A stretch of 64,000 nucleotides of DNA, taken from Arctopsyche grandis. Its lineage: Eukaryota > Arthropoda > Insecta > Trichoptera > Hydropsychidae. Shown here one piece after another: positions 20,795 to 32,018 of this stretch. Numbering within the stretch: position 1 is the stretch's first letter; every line of letters begins with the position of its first letter. The stretch is from assembly GCF_051622035.1 (NCBI RefSeq), contig NC_135360.1:4402001-4466000 (forward strand). Direction: 5' to 3'. The notes under the pieces were generated by a model. The model worked only from the letters and a program-made list of their open reading frames with translations, was not told the origin of the DNA and ran no database searches. The position numbers and the translations under genes were made by a program.

Positions 20795-22310
20795 ATGTCC
20801 CGCATACTTCTAATATGCTTCGTTTGCATTCATCTTGCGATTGCTTTCGATTATTTAACGGTTTGGTTAATATTTTATTCGATACATTTTATTCGATACA
20901 TACATTGACATTAACATTTCTGTTCGAACGGCACAAATCTTTGACCCACTTTTATTGGATTGATTTTATGCACAGCTTCCGATGACAATATAATATTTTA
21001 TCGAAATTTGAGTCCACTTCACTCCTTTTCTTGCCTATTAAGTTATTTACATAGTCTTCGAATCATTAAAGACATTCAACGAAAGCCATGTTGGATAAAT
21101 AGCACATATCTGTTTACTTGGCTACCAATTCAATTGATCAAAATACAGTACTCACATTTTTTACTTGTTTTCCACTGTTCAAAGGAACGAAAATGAAACT
21201 GTATTGATTTTGATTTTTAAATGTTTTTTATTACTATTAAATTATGTTCACAATACATATTATATTTATTTTAATAGCTACTGATCTACTGATCATATTC
21301 TATTTTTCAATTTTAATTTAATTTTGTTAGTAATCATAGTACATATTATATTATTCTAATGTTAAGAGGGCTGGACACCAGCGCCTTGTCCATACAAACG
21401 TATTACACTTCTCCCTTCCTCAATTATGGCACTAGAGAAATTATTTTTTACTATGCTATGGATATCTACCATTGGCATGCATCTGTGCTTTTATTTTTTT
21501 GATTAGTTATTTTTTATAGGAGCTAGAAGCCGCCAAACATCTATAAAATCGCCTCTTTTTTACACCCACGAAAATAATCCAGCGTGCTTATTTAACGGTC
21601 GATTTAAAAAAAAATACGCGCACAGGTGCATAGAAAATATCTTTCTCATATCGATGATGAAATTTTTTTTTAAATTGGTCCAGTTTCGGAGGAGAAAATT
21701 GGAGAATACGAAACCTCGATTTTGTCGATTTAAAATACGTATTAGCTGGTCGAAGCGCAACTATCGTATTCACTCAATATATACATTCACTCAATATACA
21801 TATATATCGAAGAAAGGAACGGCAACATAATTAAGGTTTCGGGTGTACAGCCCTCTTAATGTACAGCATAATAGGAAGAAGAGCTTAAAAACCTGTGTTT
21901 ACAATTCTTATAAATGCTCATAATACATCTAATCCATAATATTAATCAAAGACTCTATATGAAACTTTGTAAAACTGTGTAACTCAAAAGTTTTTACACT
22001 TTTATTTACTAATTATATGTATCTATTTGAACAGGTGAATGGTACAAACAATGGTACAAAGTCATCTGATTTATTGAAGAACAATAGCCCAGAAGCAAAG
22101 TTAAACAGAAAACATATCCAGAATTTAATTGAAAGAGGTAATTTCGAGGAAGTTCGAAGATTCAAAAGGGATGCCAACATTGGTCAGAGGAAGCAATGGA
22201 ATCTTTTGGATGATTTGGTGGATGCTATTAGGAGGATAGTTGATATTGTTGGACTTGGAGATAATGTTAGCGGTCCTAATGTTGATTATGTTAATGGCAC
22301 GCCTTCCTAA
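20795..22310 (+). CDS. Small secreted protein of unknown function (113 aa)
   Basis: Two exons, 20795-20860 and 22035-22310, joined in phase 0. Exon 1 encodes a clear signal peptide (MSRILLICFVCIHLAIA, likely cleaved before FDY). The mature part starts with two N-glycosylation motifs (NGT, NGT), is rich in charged residues, has basic sites RRFKR followed by DANIGQRK, and then a likely amphipathic helix (NLLDDLVDAIRRIVDIVG) before a short tail. There are no cysteines after the signal peptide. The acceptor (GAACAG) has a good pyrimidine tract; the donor ACG|GTTTGG is weak, the main doubt in the model. A TATA box and a poly(A) signal bracket it. I recognise no family; a host-defence or propeptide-type secreted factor is possible but only inferred. 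Confidence 0.65.
21200..21960 (+). repeat. Dispersed repeat H, interrupted by a TTAA element
   Basis: The outer parts (21200-21365 and 21856-21960) are continuous with the uninterrupted copy at 31275-31545, sharing ACTGATCTACTGATCAT and TGTACAGCATAATAGGAA. Confidence 0.75.
21366..21855 (+). mobile_element. TTAA-flanked GAGGGCTG element, copy 2
   Basis: A 490-bp element with ends GAGGGCTG and CAGCCCTC, flanked by TTAA (21362-21365 and 21856-21859). The copy of the host repeat near 31436 (ATTTTAATGTACAGC) shows the unoccupied TTAA. Homologous to 8488-9026 in the other orientation. It lies in the intron of the secreted protein gene. Confidence 0.85.
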
Positions 22311-22335
22311 TGTTGCGTAATAATATTATAATACG

Positions 22336-22341
22336 AATAAA
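22336..22341 (+). terminator. Poly(A) signal of the secreted protein gene
   Basis: AATAAA 26 bp after the TAA stop at 22308-22310. Confidence 0.6.
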
Positions 22342-22394
22342 TGTTTCTCTTCATTAAATTATTTTAAATTTTGAAATTTATTTTAATTACAATA

Positions 22395-22400
22395 TACATA

Positions 22401-22437
<37 letters not shown>

Positions 22438-22765
22438 GAATGTCTGTCTGTCTAGTTTAGGCTCCTAGACCACTGAACCGATTACGATGGAACTTTTAGG
22501 ATTTGTTTTATGCATGTCCGGGAAGCGTACTGTGATAAAAAGAAACCTCTTAATAATAATATTCATAATTACAATTTTACCGATGTGAAAGTTTGAATCG
22601 CCATTGTGTAGTCAAGGAAATGTGTTCGTTGGTAACCACGTTACCAGTTGGTTTATGACGACACAGCTTTGAAGAGACGTTATTTGAGATCCAACCATCC
22701 CTTGAAACGGGAACGGGAATTGCATGCCTTATTCTGGCATTGAAACGCATGCCGGGTTCAGCTAG
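22395..22765 (+). mobile_element. Helitron-like family 2 element, copy A
   Basis: After a TA tract, the family start AAAATTGAATGTCTGTCTGT; the body includes GAACCGATTACGATGGAAC and CATGTCCGGGAAGCGTACTG; the 3' end is GCATGCCGGGTTCAGCTAG followed by T. The exact 5' base is blurred by the TA tract. Confidence 0.7.
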
Positions 22766-23337
22766 TTCATATATAAATCATCTTAAATCATATTTTCCCT
22801 TTTGCAAAAAATTATATATTAATTTAAATAGAAAAAGCTCAGTTTTAGCAACTAGCAAGTAGGTTCGGTATCGCCTTAACCAAAATTAGTTCCTTATAAT
22901 AACATACAATATCCAGTCACTTCGGCCTGGGCGACGCTTGGTATCTGCCAGTTGTATATTATATTATATGTATATGTAATGCGCATTGCCAAGAATATTG
23001 GAACGACGTGTTTTCCTATAATAAAACCAATATAGCTCGTCTGTACCGGTTTAGACCAAGAGTGAACAAAGTCCACTGGAAAAAATAAATATCAAAAGCC
23101 AGATATTAATAATCTTAATACCGATCGGTGTTAAGATTATTAATATTTTTTCGAATATAATTTTTATAATATATTTTTCTCTTTGTATACAGGTCATAAC
23201 AAAAAGTTGCGGCGTTTTAAAATGAAAATATTATTATTCTTTATATACATATGTAGTATGTGTGTATCATCATCATCTTCATCCACTGCTGAATGGTGGG
23301 TGGCTTATAATATAATATACAACTGGCAGTATATGAA
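22766..23337. other. AT-rich intergenic sequence
   Basis: Contains a 35-bp near-perfect palindrome at about 23110-23144 around ACCGATCGGT and no recognisable gene. Confidence 0.4.
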
Positions 23338-23711
23338 CTAGCTGAACTCGGCATGCGTTGCAATGTCAGAATAAGGCATGTAATTCCCGTTTCAAGTGAT
23401 GGTTGGAGCTCAAATAACGTCTCTTCAAGGGTGAAAGTCTCTTCAAACCAACTAGTATCGTGGTTACCAACAAACACATTTCCTTGACTACACAATGGCG
23501 TTCCAAACTTTCGCGTCGGTAAAATCGTAATTACGAATATATGTACTTATTAAGAGGTTTTTTCCCGTTTTTTTTCACAGTAAGCTTCCCGGACATGCAT
23601 ACAACAAATCCTGAAAGTTTCATCGTAATCGGTTGAGTGGTTTAGTAGCCTATATGAAGACAGACAAACAAACAGATATTCAATTTTATATACATACATA
23701 TAATATATAGA
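23338..23711 (-). mobile_element. Helitron-like family 2 element, copy B
   Basis: Reverse orientation: 3' end CTAGCTGAACTCGGCATGC on the left, 5' end at 23711 reading TCTATATATTATATG on the minus strand after a host A. The body matches copies A and C. Confidence 0.75.
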
Positions 23712-24052
23712 TTATAACTATTCAATCTACATATGTAGGTTAAATATTTTAGAAGAAGTAACGAACTTTTTTTTAATTTACCGGTAATTACCAGTATACC
23801 GATAGTAGGAAAAGTCATGTACCGTTTACCGGTTTATGAGATTTGACGGAAAATTGCAAAACCCTTGTGGTAGTTTTCTCACTTACAATCTCGTAATATA
23901 TATTTTTGACTTTTTTTAAAATGTTGTTATGAAGACATAATTTATTATTATTATAATCATTTTAGTGATATTAAGATTAAAAAATTAGAACTTCTGTTTT
24001 ATTAAAAATCAAAAATGTATGAGTTTCCACATAATATCACATATGTATCTAC
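23712..24052. other. AT-rich sequence, no gene
   Basis: Holds a short stretch of TTACCGGTAATTACC / ACCGTTTACCGG, related in wording to the element at 59586-60205, but with no clear boundaries. Confidence 0.3.
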
Positions 24053-24793
24053 CAGTGGCGTACGGTGACTTTTCAACCGGGGGATGCTGTCCAAAAAACG
24101 ATCAAAAAAACCGATGTCATATATATTAAAATGATATGTTTTCGTTTTTGAATGAATTGGTGTGAGTATTGGGCTCTTAACAATAATCTCTTTTTCATTG
24201 TATGTATGTATGTATGGTAGAGAAGCAAATGTCCTTTTTAGTACATTTTTAATTAAACAGTTGCAATTATTATTAATAACGACGACAAATCCACTTGCAT
24301 TGTTACTTTGGCTAGCCATATTTAGAGCGATAATAAATTATAATTTATGACGTAATAAATTACAATAAAATAATAGAAGTAAATATCTTAGGACGTAACG
24401 CACGAAATATCAAACAACGAATCAAGCGAAATGTTCATACATAAGCAAAAGGAGATTTTGCTTCTAGCGCACAGCTTCAGCAAGTGTTGCGCGAGCGAGA
24501 CGACTGTAGAGTCGTCTCACTCATGCGCATACGCAAATCTATTGCGCATGCGCAAAAGATCCAGAGCAAAGGTCCGCATCCAAAGTTACGTGCTCTTCAA
24601 CGGGGATGCTCGTTTATGTCAATTTTGGATCAGACAAAAGATCGTATATATCATATTCACGTAATTAATAATATATGAAAGAGAAACAAAACTACAATAA
24701 AAGGAATTCAGAAAATAAACGGTATGAAAATATTTTTGACATAGATTTTAAGGGATGCGCCGCATCCACAGCATCAATGGACGGCACGCCACT
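24053..24793. mobile_element. Probable hAT-like element
   Basis: Inverted ends CAGTGGCGTACGGTGAC and GGCACGCCACTG; CAGTGGCG ends are typical of hAT. The 8-bp flanks do not match, so the call rests on the ends. A GC-richer part with CGCATGCGC near 24510-24560 is inside. Confidence 0.5.
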
Positions 24794-25183
24794 GTTACAG
24801 TCTACATATGTTATTAATAGTTCTGTTTTTAATGTTCAACTATTAATATGTGATATTGTCACAGGCGCAGTGGGGAAAAAGATATTTGTGTTCAAAAATA
24901 CTTGGTCTTTTTGTAATGACCCTGTATATAGTCGATATATTTATTTGCGTTGGCGGCCTGGTGGTTGACAGCTAATTTGCTGTTGAATGGTGCACCATTC
25001 CATCCTCATTCACCATTAAATTAAATATGAAGTGGTTTCCCATCAGTGGGGCTTCGCCATCGACGAACTTCTTCTCGTCGGGAGAGGGTTGGAATTGAAG
25101 ATTTTCCAACAGCGTAGGATAAATGTGTTCATAACAGGGGGAAGAATTCTAATGCGATTATTCTATTTTTAATCATTTTCATT
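24794..25183. other. Intergenic sequence before the cuticle gene 3' end
   Basis: No gene recognised. GGGCTTCGCCATCGACGAAC near 25050 is GC-richer than its surroundings. Confidence 0.3.
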
Positions 25184-25189
25184 TTTATT
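25184..25189 (-). terminator. Poly(A) signal of the cuticular protein gene
   Basis: AATAAA on the minus strand, 67 bp beyond the stop codon. Confidence 0.6.
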
Positions 25190-25255
25190 GAACACATCAT
25201 ACATACAATATCATACAAAATAAGAATAACGATTTACATACAATAATGAGTATAT

Positions 25256-28200
25256 TTAACCTTTGAATTCAAAGTTGTATCCACCCCCGAAACTGTGAGG
25301 TGCACTTCCTTGATCGTCATTGGGTTCTGCTCCGATCTGTCAATTCATATTATTAAATAAGTAAATATATGTATACAATACAATCAAATGAGCTTTGGAC
25401 ATGCAGTGCATTCGAAACGTTGCAGTTGTTGGCCAGTGAACATACATTTATAAGCCACTTGGATTTGAAAGTTGAAAAATAAGAACTCTGCGATAATACT
25501 GAAGACCTTTTATGCCCATAGTGATGTTCCTGTTTACTACTAATTGATACTATTACAGTGTTTTAGTGGCCAATAGCTCTGTGACGGCCAACAACTGAAA
25601 CGCTAATCCTACCCGTTGTTTATATGTATTATTAATTACTAGTGTTGCGCCCGATGAAATATCATCGCATGGGTGTTGGCATATTAAGTTAATAAATAAA
25701 TAAAAAATAAAAGAAATGTGTCGGCTCTGTGTTCGATCCGCACGTGGTCGAATTTTTTTCACATACCTTTTAAATATATTTAATTTAATATTTGTATTTA
25801 ATTGTTTAATATGAAAAAAATGGTAAAAACTACCTATCTACCTACATATAAACAATATAAAAGACCAATAGAAAAATTAATTAATTAAATAAATTTTCAA
25901 TAGATGGCGCTAAATGCTCACTTGCCTAGGAGGAACATTGGTAGCAAACAATATATATATATATAAGTTTTTTTCTTTCGTTATTACATTCGTACATTTT
26001 GTTGGCAGTGTTGTAACTGTGACGCTCAAACATATGTATGTCGAATCGAAACGACTATTATAGTACGGCGAGCGTTATCTCAGATACACGGACAGATAGA
26101 CAGACAGACAGACACACAGAATAGCGATATTATATAAATATATATATAACTAGTGTTGTATGTCGAATCGCAACGACTATACGTCGAGCGTTATCGCAGA
26201 TACACACACAGACACGCCAAATTGCTATATTATATATATTATAATATAACGTAACTCGAATGAATCGATTAAAATATTAAATCTCTTAGCCTCTCCAACA
26301 ACCAAAGCATGCATCTTCGGTCCATGGGTTTAATCCTATATCGCCCACTTATTATATTACGTATGTATGAGGTAAAATGTCCCAAGTGGTTCTCCTTCAA
26401 AGGGTAATTTTCTAGTGCACTTTGTACAAAATGTTACATTCTTTGTATTTCAATGGAAAACGGTAGCATTACGTGACAGCTATTTCCAACCTTTTTTCAA
26501 ATTCTGAGAAGTCGACCGTGCAATTATTGTGTGGACTCGAATGCACTTCCTAAACACGTACATCAACTATTATGCACAATGACAATGTACATAATAAAAC
26601 TTCAAGGTTCGAATCTACTTTGTTGCATTTACATAAATACTACTACATTTAGCGGTAAACGGCCAATTTTGCAATCGTACACGACAATCGAGAATCTGAC
26701 ACTCATTACTAAAGGGCGGACCGGAAACGTGCTTTTTCCAGGAATCAGGGCGTTTTGGGTCTATTTACAAAGCTAGAGTGCAAAAAAAAGGTTTTTCATA
26801 AAATTGAACAAAGAACAGCCAACAATTAACAATGAACGGCACGCTTCCGGTCCAACCTCTACTCATTGGCGTGAAAGTTCGCGTGGATGACTCTCTGTGG
26901 GTGGAATTTTCAAGTACCACACATTCCGTGTTTGAAATTTTTGTGACGTGTGCGAGATCACCATGTGCGAAACTGTCACCGAATCGCATAAAGGTCTATT
27001 CATATCTGGCCAGCACGAACCGGCAACTGCACGAAACCTACAAGTACGGACTATGTATATGAATGCGCATGCGCGAATTGAGTATGAATGTGTCCATATA
27101 GAATGAACCAAAGAATACTGTCCGTACTTGGAGGTTCGGTGCAGTTGCCGGTTCGTGCCGGTCTGGTATGAATAGACCTTTAACAGTACGCCAAAATATT
27201 TGAGTATTTGGAAATTTGGATACCTAGTGTTTTTGAAGAACTGAAGGAAAATTTTGACCGAATGGACACTTGGCCGAACGGATATTAAGCTGACGGACTT
27301 TTGGCCAAACTAATACTTGGTCAATTGTGTATTGAAATTACTCACTGAAAACAGATACATTATTCAGAAATCACCTCAACCCCATTAAAAATTTAAATTT
27401 TTGATAAATTTAAACAATAAAAAATTTCATTTGGCCGAATGTCCTAGTAGGTCTAGTGTCCATTCAGCCAATAGTCCGTCAATCGGAATCCATATATGTA
27501 GATTACACATCAATTTAGATTTTAGTCTTGATTGAGTCCATTTTTGTGTCAAATTTTAAGTCTACCTAACATATGTAGATTTAGGTTTTATAATGTATGA
27601 TTTTACCAGAAAAAACTTTTTGATTATACGAAACGCCATCAGAAAATTAATATTATGAATTGTTATTAAATAGATTTGGCTGATATTTATAAATGCGTTA
27701 TCAGAATACTAGGGACGAATATTAAATATAACCTCTCATGATTTATTGTCAAAAACCATCCTCCAATCAATGTATAATTTGAATTTCCACTTCTTATTTT
27801 GATTTTTAGAATTTAGACACAAATACTAACCGGTCTTCCGTCTTCTTGGTATTTTCTGTAGTTGACATTATGCCTCTGTTCTACATTATATAACATGGGT
27901 CGTCCTCCTTGTTTTCCTTGACCTCCCTGTCCTCCTTGTCCTCCCTGCTGTTGGAAATATTGACTCTAAAATCAAATAGCAACATTAAAATGTGTTGTAA
28001 TGTGTGTATTCTATATTGAAATGTATAGTTTACTTGTTGCTTAGGTTGTTGTTTGATGGGGGTGGTGTAACGTTGATTTTCTTGCTGCTGTTGATACTTT
28101 GGAGACGGTTGTTGATAACGTTGATTGCGATTGTCTTCTTGTTGATAGTTTTCACTGTCGGTTTTGTAGATTCCTTTCTTTTGATTCGGCTCTGGTTGTT

Positions 28201-29977
28201 TGTAATCTTTCCTGTATTCTGGGGGTTGGTATTCTGGAATTGGTTCTACCGGTTCCGGTTGACGCGGGATGTGATCACCTTCTAAAATCTGAAAGTGTAC
28301 GACCCAGTTGATAAGGTTGTGAAATTCATATTTGTATGCAACGAAATTGCATAAAAAAAGAGCGAATTTCCGCAAAAGTGAAATATGTTGTAGTTCGGTG
28401 AAATTTCAATATTGCTAACAGTCGGAACGAGCGAGAAAAGCGTGCTTGGATTCGGTTCAAGTGAAAATGTTTCACATTCCGACTGATCATCGAAGCGTTG
28501 AGAAACCAATAAACGTTTTTACAAATTTATTATGATATAACGCCGATATTCTCACACGAACGTATCATACTATTTAATTGCTTTGTTTTTTATTCGATAT
28601 TACGTTATGCGTTCTATTTATTTATTATTACGTCAAGTCGTGACAGTTTTAATTATCAATAGTTAAAAATAGCATTATGCAGAAAAAAAGTAACAATAGG
28701 AAAGTAAGATTTTCCACTAGCACGGGACGCGTGTGACTTCAATTTTTAAAGAAGAAATTCAATATATTAAATTCTCCCAGAGTACGAGCTAAATGCTTTG
28801 TCTTTGTCTAACACGTTATATTAAATACGAAAGAGAGAGATGCAAAAAGATTCACTTATATTAGATCGCATTACGGATATAGTACCGTCACAACTGAATA
28901 TAATAATTGATAAACGTACATTTAAAATGATAATAAGGTACGTATTTAAGATTTTTCAAACATTTTAATGCAAATATAAATTTTGATAAATTAAACATAC
29001 AAAATTTGCAATACTATTAAGAAATATTTACTTATTTAATTTTTTAAGTTGTATTAGCATTGCATCAAGGAAGCGATGAGTTCTAATACGCACATATTAT
29101 TTTTTACGTACAGTCATTACAATAAAAACATACATTTTTTACAACAATTAAAACTTAATTTAAATAAGTTCTTATTGTTTTTGAATTTGTTTTAATTCGT
29201 CCACTTTTAGATTAACTCTCGACGATTCTTGTTTATTAATTTGAATTATTCAAGATTATCCATTTCTATCACTCAATGATATAGGTTTTTCATTCCAAAT
29301 TGACCCTTTTTCATTTAAAATTGACCATTATTCATTTCAAATTGAGCTTTTTTCATTTCAAATTAAACCCTTTTCATTTCAAATTGACCCTTTTTCATTT
29401 ATAATTGATATTGAATTGTATATTGAGTATATTTTACATTTGAAGTGCCTTTGATATTTTCGCGAAGGTTACCGAACCCTAATCCGCATTGTACATACCT
29501 TGAATCCGTCTTTCCCTGCCATGTACTTGACGAATATAGTTTTTCCGTTGGGATCTATGTATTGGTAAGCTCCTGTCCTAGTACCATCAGGAGCTATTGA
29601 TTCGCCTTGTTTCAGACCGTTATCCGCTGCGAATATATAGTTGAAAACTCCATCTATCACAAATGAAAACAAGTATTAAATTTGCAATATCAAAAACAAT
29701 GATTATTTATGTTTTCTCATTTACCATTGCTCAGGCCTTGTTTGTGGGTCAATATAGCCGAAGGAGGAGCCCTAGGTGCATCCTATAAAATATTACAAAG
29801 GTCATACCTATCCAAAAGTGTTAAATAGTGTACAAAATCTTGACTTACAGGCTCGCTGTATTGTGTTGATTGTCTATTATCGTTTTGATTTTGAAATGTC
29901 TGTGGTCCGTAATATCCATCATCTCTGACGCAGAGCGCTCCCGAAACTATGCTCAGAATGAAAAGTGTTGGCAGCAT
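25256..29977 (-). CDS. Cuticular protein with Rebers-Riddiford domain (RR-1-like), six exons
   Basis: Secreted structural protein of the cuticle that binds chitin. Exons: 29977-29849, 29782-29725, 29653-29499, 28288-28034, 27965-27831, 25336-25256; all splice sites are GT-AG, phases agree, total 813 nt or 270 aa. Residues 1-16 are a signal peptide (MLPTLFILSIVSGALC). The RR domain covers about residues 67-122: YIFAADNG, GESIAPDGTRTGAYQYIDPNG, VKYMAGKDGF, then the typical LEGDHIP. The rest is low-complexity: a P/E/Y segment, a Q-rich block (YQQQQENQRY), a GGQ repeat (QQGGQGGQGGQGKQGG), and a Gly-rich C terminus SFGGGYNFEFKG. The domain class is closer to RR-1 than RR-2 by its spacing, which is a judgement by eye. 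The 2.5-kb last intron holds repeat R and a MITE; the 1.2-kb intron 3 holds a tandem repeat. Confidence 0.94.
25510..26260 (+). repeat. Dispersed repeat R, uninterrupted copy
   Basis: Colinear with 19293-20330 minus the solo LTR. It carries the unoccupied LTR target at 25941-25944 (GTAG within AACATTGGTAGCAAAC). Contains CAGACAGA-type microsatellites near 26100. Located in the last intron of the cuticle gene. Confidence 0.75.
26989..27182. mobile_element. MITE with about 60-bp inverted arms
   Basis: AAAGGTCTATTCATA at the left is inverted at the right (TATGAATAGACCTTT), and the arms continue through GCACGAACCGGCAACTGCAC to AAGTACGGA. The central 70 bp include CGCATGCGCG. Lies in the cuticle gene's last intron. 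Confidence 0.8.
29286..29408 (+). repeat. Tandem repeat, about 21-23 bp unit
   Basis: Six degenerate copies of TTTTCATTTCAAATTGACCC in the third intron of the cuticle gene. Confidence 0.8.
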
Positions 29978-30062
29978 TTTCTTTAAATCAAATACTATAA
30001 TACAATATTGTCAAATTTGAACCGTTGTCAGATGTGAAATTGAGGAAAGTGTGGGTAGAATG

Positions 30063-30072
30063 CTTTTATATA
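30063..30072 (-). promoter_or_regulatory. TATA box of the cuticular protein gene
   Basis: TATATAAAAG on the minus strand about 90 bp upstream of the ATG at 29977. TCCTCAATTTC about 30 bp downstream is a plausible initiator. Confidence 0.6.
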
Positions 30073-30079
30073 AAACTTT

Positions 30080-31274
30080 TATATGTGTAAACTAGTGAAC
30101 CCCACCAAGTATTGCTCGGTGGCAACGGTTCGTTAGGTGTAATTGCGTAATTCAGGGATATTCATCATCGGGCCTCAATAAATAATCAATTGACAAAAAA
30201 ATCATTTTTGTGTGATTAATCAAGTCATTCGGATTTTATTGCGGAATTGTAAATTGCCTCGATAATTTATGATTAATAATTAAATGGAATATTCTTAATT
30301 TAATAGTTTAACATGTCTGCCAAACTTAACACACCATTGAACGATATATGGTCGTTATGACACGACTTTTCGGTCTTGCATAGTCTAGTCAAGACCGAGT
30401 GACTTTTTATAATCGTCGTCTATGCCCGCTTATTATATCATTCATTGTGTATGAAAATGATAGGACGTGAACAACACGACTTGCTTGACTTTTTATTATA
30501 CATTGAATTGAGTTCCCTAGAGAATTGCACAAAAAAATGGTTGAAATAGTACAGTTTTATGGGATTTTTTAAAATTACTTTGACTATAAATACAATATTA
30601 CAATTATTGATCTAAGCTAATATAATATGTATATACATACATAGGATGGAAGGATTCAATAAATATACTATGTACATATAATAAAAGTCGAAGTCCAAAC
30701 TTCAGTTAAAATTTTCAATGTCTTCTAGCATAAAATGGCTAAAAATAAATTACAATGAAAAGAAAATTTAAAAAAATAAATAAAGGAATTTTTTAAAAAT
30801 ACTATTTAAAAAGTTGACATGTGAAAAAATCGATGTATTAAAAGTTCCCAAAAAGGGACAGGAAGATGTTTTTTTTATTTTTATTTCGCGATGGTTTATT
30901 TTATCTCAATATACAGTTGTTAAAGGGGGTTTATTAAATAGTATTTTTCAATGATTTCAAAATATAAAGTTTTTACAATTATTGGTTGCTTATTTATGTA
31001 GATTCAATGAACATACATACAACTATTTTACAGTTGTTGATTAAAAAGTCTTTTCCAATGATTTAAAAATATAAAGTTTTTGCAATAATTGGTCGCTTAT
31101 ATATGTAGATTCAATGTACATACATACAACTACTTTTTTCTATTCATTTTACATATAATCTGCCCAATAGATTGAGTAAAATAGTCTTCGTAAGATATAA
31201 AATTTTTGTCACACAGTAGAAAAATCACTGCGCTCTTCATACTCTTGTCCCGAGTCTACATACAATATGGAGAT
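30080..31274. other. AT-rich intergenic sequence upstream of the cuticle gene
   Basis: No gene recognised. A short repeat (ATATAAAGTTTTTACAATTATTGG and following) occurs twice, near 30963 and 31070. Cuticle regulatory sites may be here but none can be named from the sequence. Confidence 0.4.
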
Positions 31275-31545
31275 ACATATATATTTTTTTGATTTTTAAG
31301 TGCTTTTTATTATTACTAAATTATATTCACAATACATCTTATATCTATTTTAATAGCTACTGATCTACTGATCATTTTCTATTTTACAATTTTAATTTAT
31401 TTTTTTTATTAATCACATTATTATATTATTATAATTTTAATGTACAGCATAATAGGAAAAATAACTCAAAAACCTATTTACAATTCTTATAAATGCTCAT
31501 AATACATGCAATACATAATATTAATTAAAGACTCTCTAAAGTCTA
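31275..31545 (+). repeat. Dispersed repeat H, uninterrupted copy
   Basis: Shares ACTGATCTACTGATCAT and AATGTACAGCATAATAGGAA with 21200-21960 and, inverted, with 44935-45135. Gives the empty site for the TTAA element at 21366-21855. Confidence 0.75.
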
Positions 31546-31667
31546 TGATCTAAAGCCCTTGCTTTATATATACATATATTATGTATTATATGTTTTCTAC
31601 CATTGCTGAATGCGCTACAAATTTGGTAGCTGAAATGTACCAAATCACCTATGAACGGGTATAGTAG

Positions 31668-32018
31668 ATGTATTATGTGGTTGGACTTTAGTCTAGCGTG
31701 GAGAGGTCGCCGGGTTCGATCCCGTGAGTTGACCCTCGATTGAAAAGAATTTATTCTGAGTTATCTATAATGCTGCTGGTCAGACTTGGATATTTGTGAC
31801 TCCAAGTCGATCGTTACCTATCAGAGATTGTCAATTTTTCTGATTTCTTTGTTGAAACGGTTCCTCCATTCAAAATTGGTTAAAACCTCATCCTATCCAC
31901 TATGTCACCACTATTTGGGTATGATTTATGTACAAAATTCATAGATGCCTCGTTAATTTCGAGTTTTTAGTGACTTATGTAATAAAAATGCTGCATTGTT
32001 TGCAACGTTCCCATTTCC
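31668..32018 (+). mobile_element. tRNA-derived SINE
   Basis: Head with CGCCGGGTTCGATCCCGTG, a near-perfect tRNA B box (GGTTCGATCCC, 31714-31724), preceded by a tRNA-like GGTTGGACTTTAGTC. Body GCTGCTGGTCAGACTTGGAT, then ATGTCACCACTATTTGGG, ending with TAATAAAAATGCTGCATTG. Provides the uninterrupted TCACCACT site for the hAT-like insertion at 48851. Confidence 0.8.

Noticed and set aside
28004-28311. Plus-strand frames of 70-93 codons
   Set aside because: Antisense of cuticle exon 4; leucine and valine runs come from reading the Q codons backwards.
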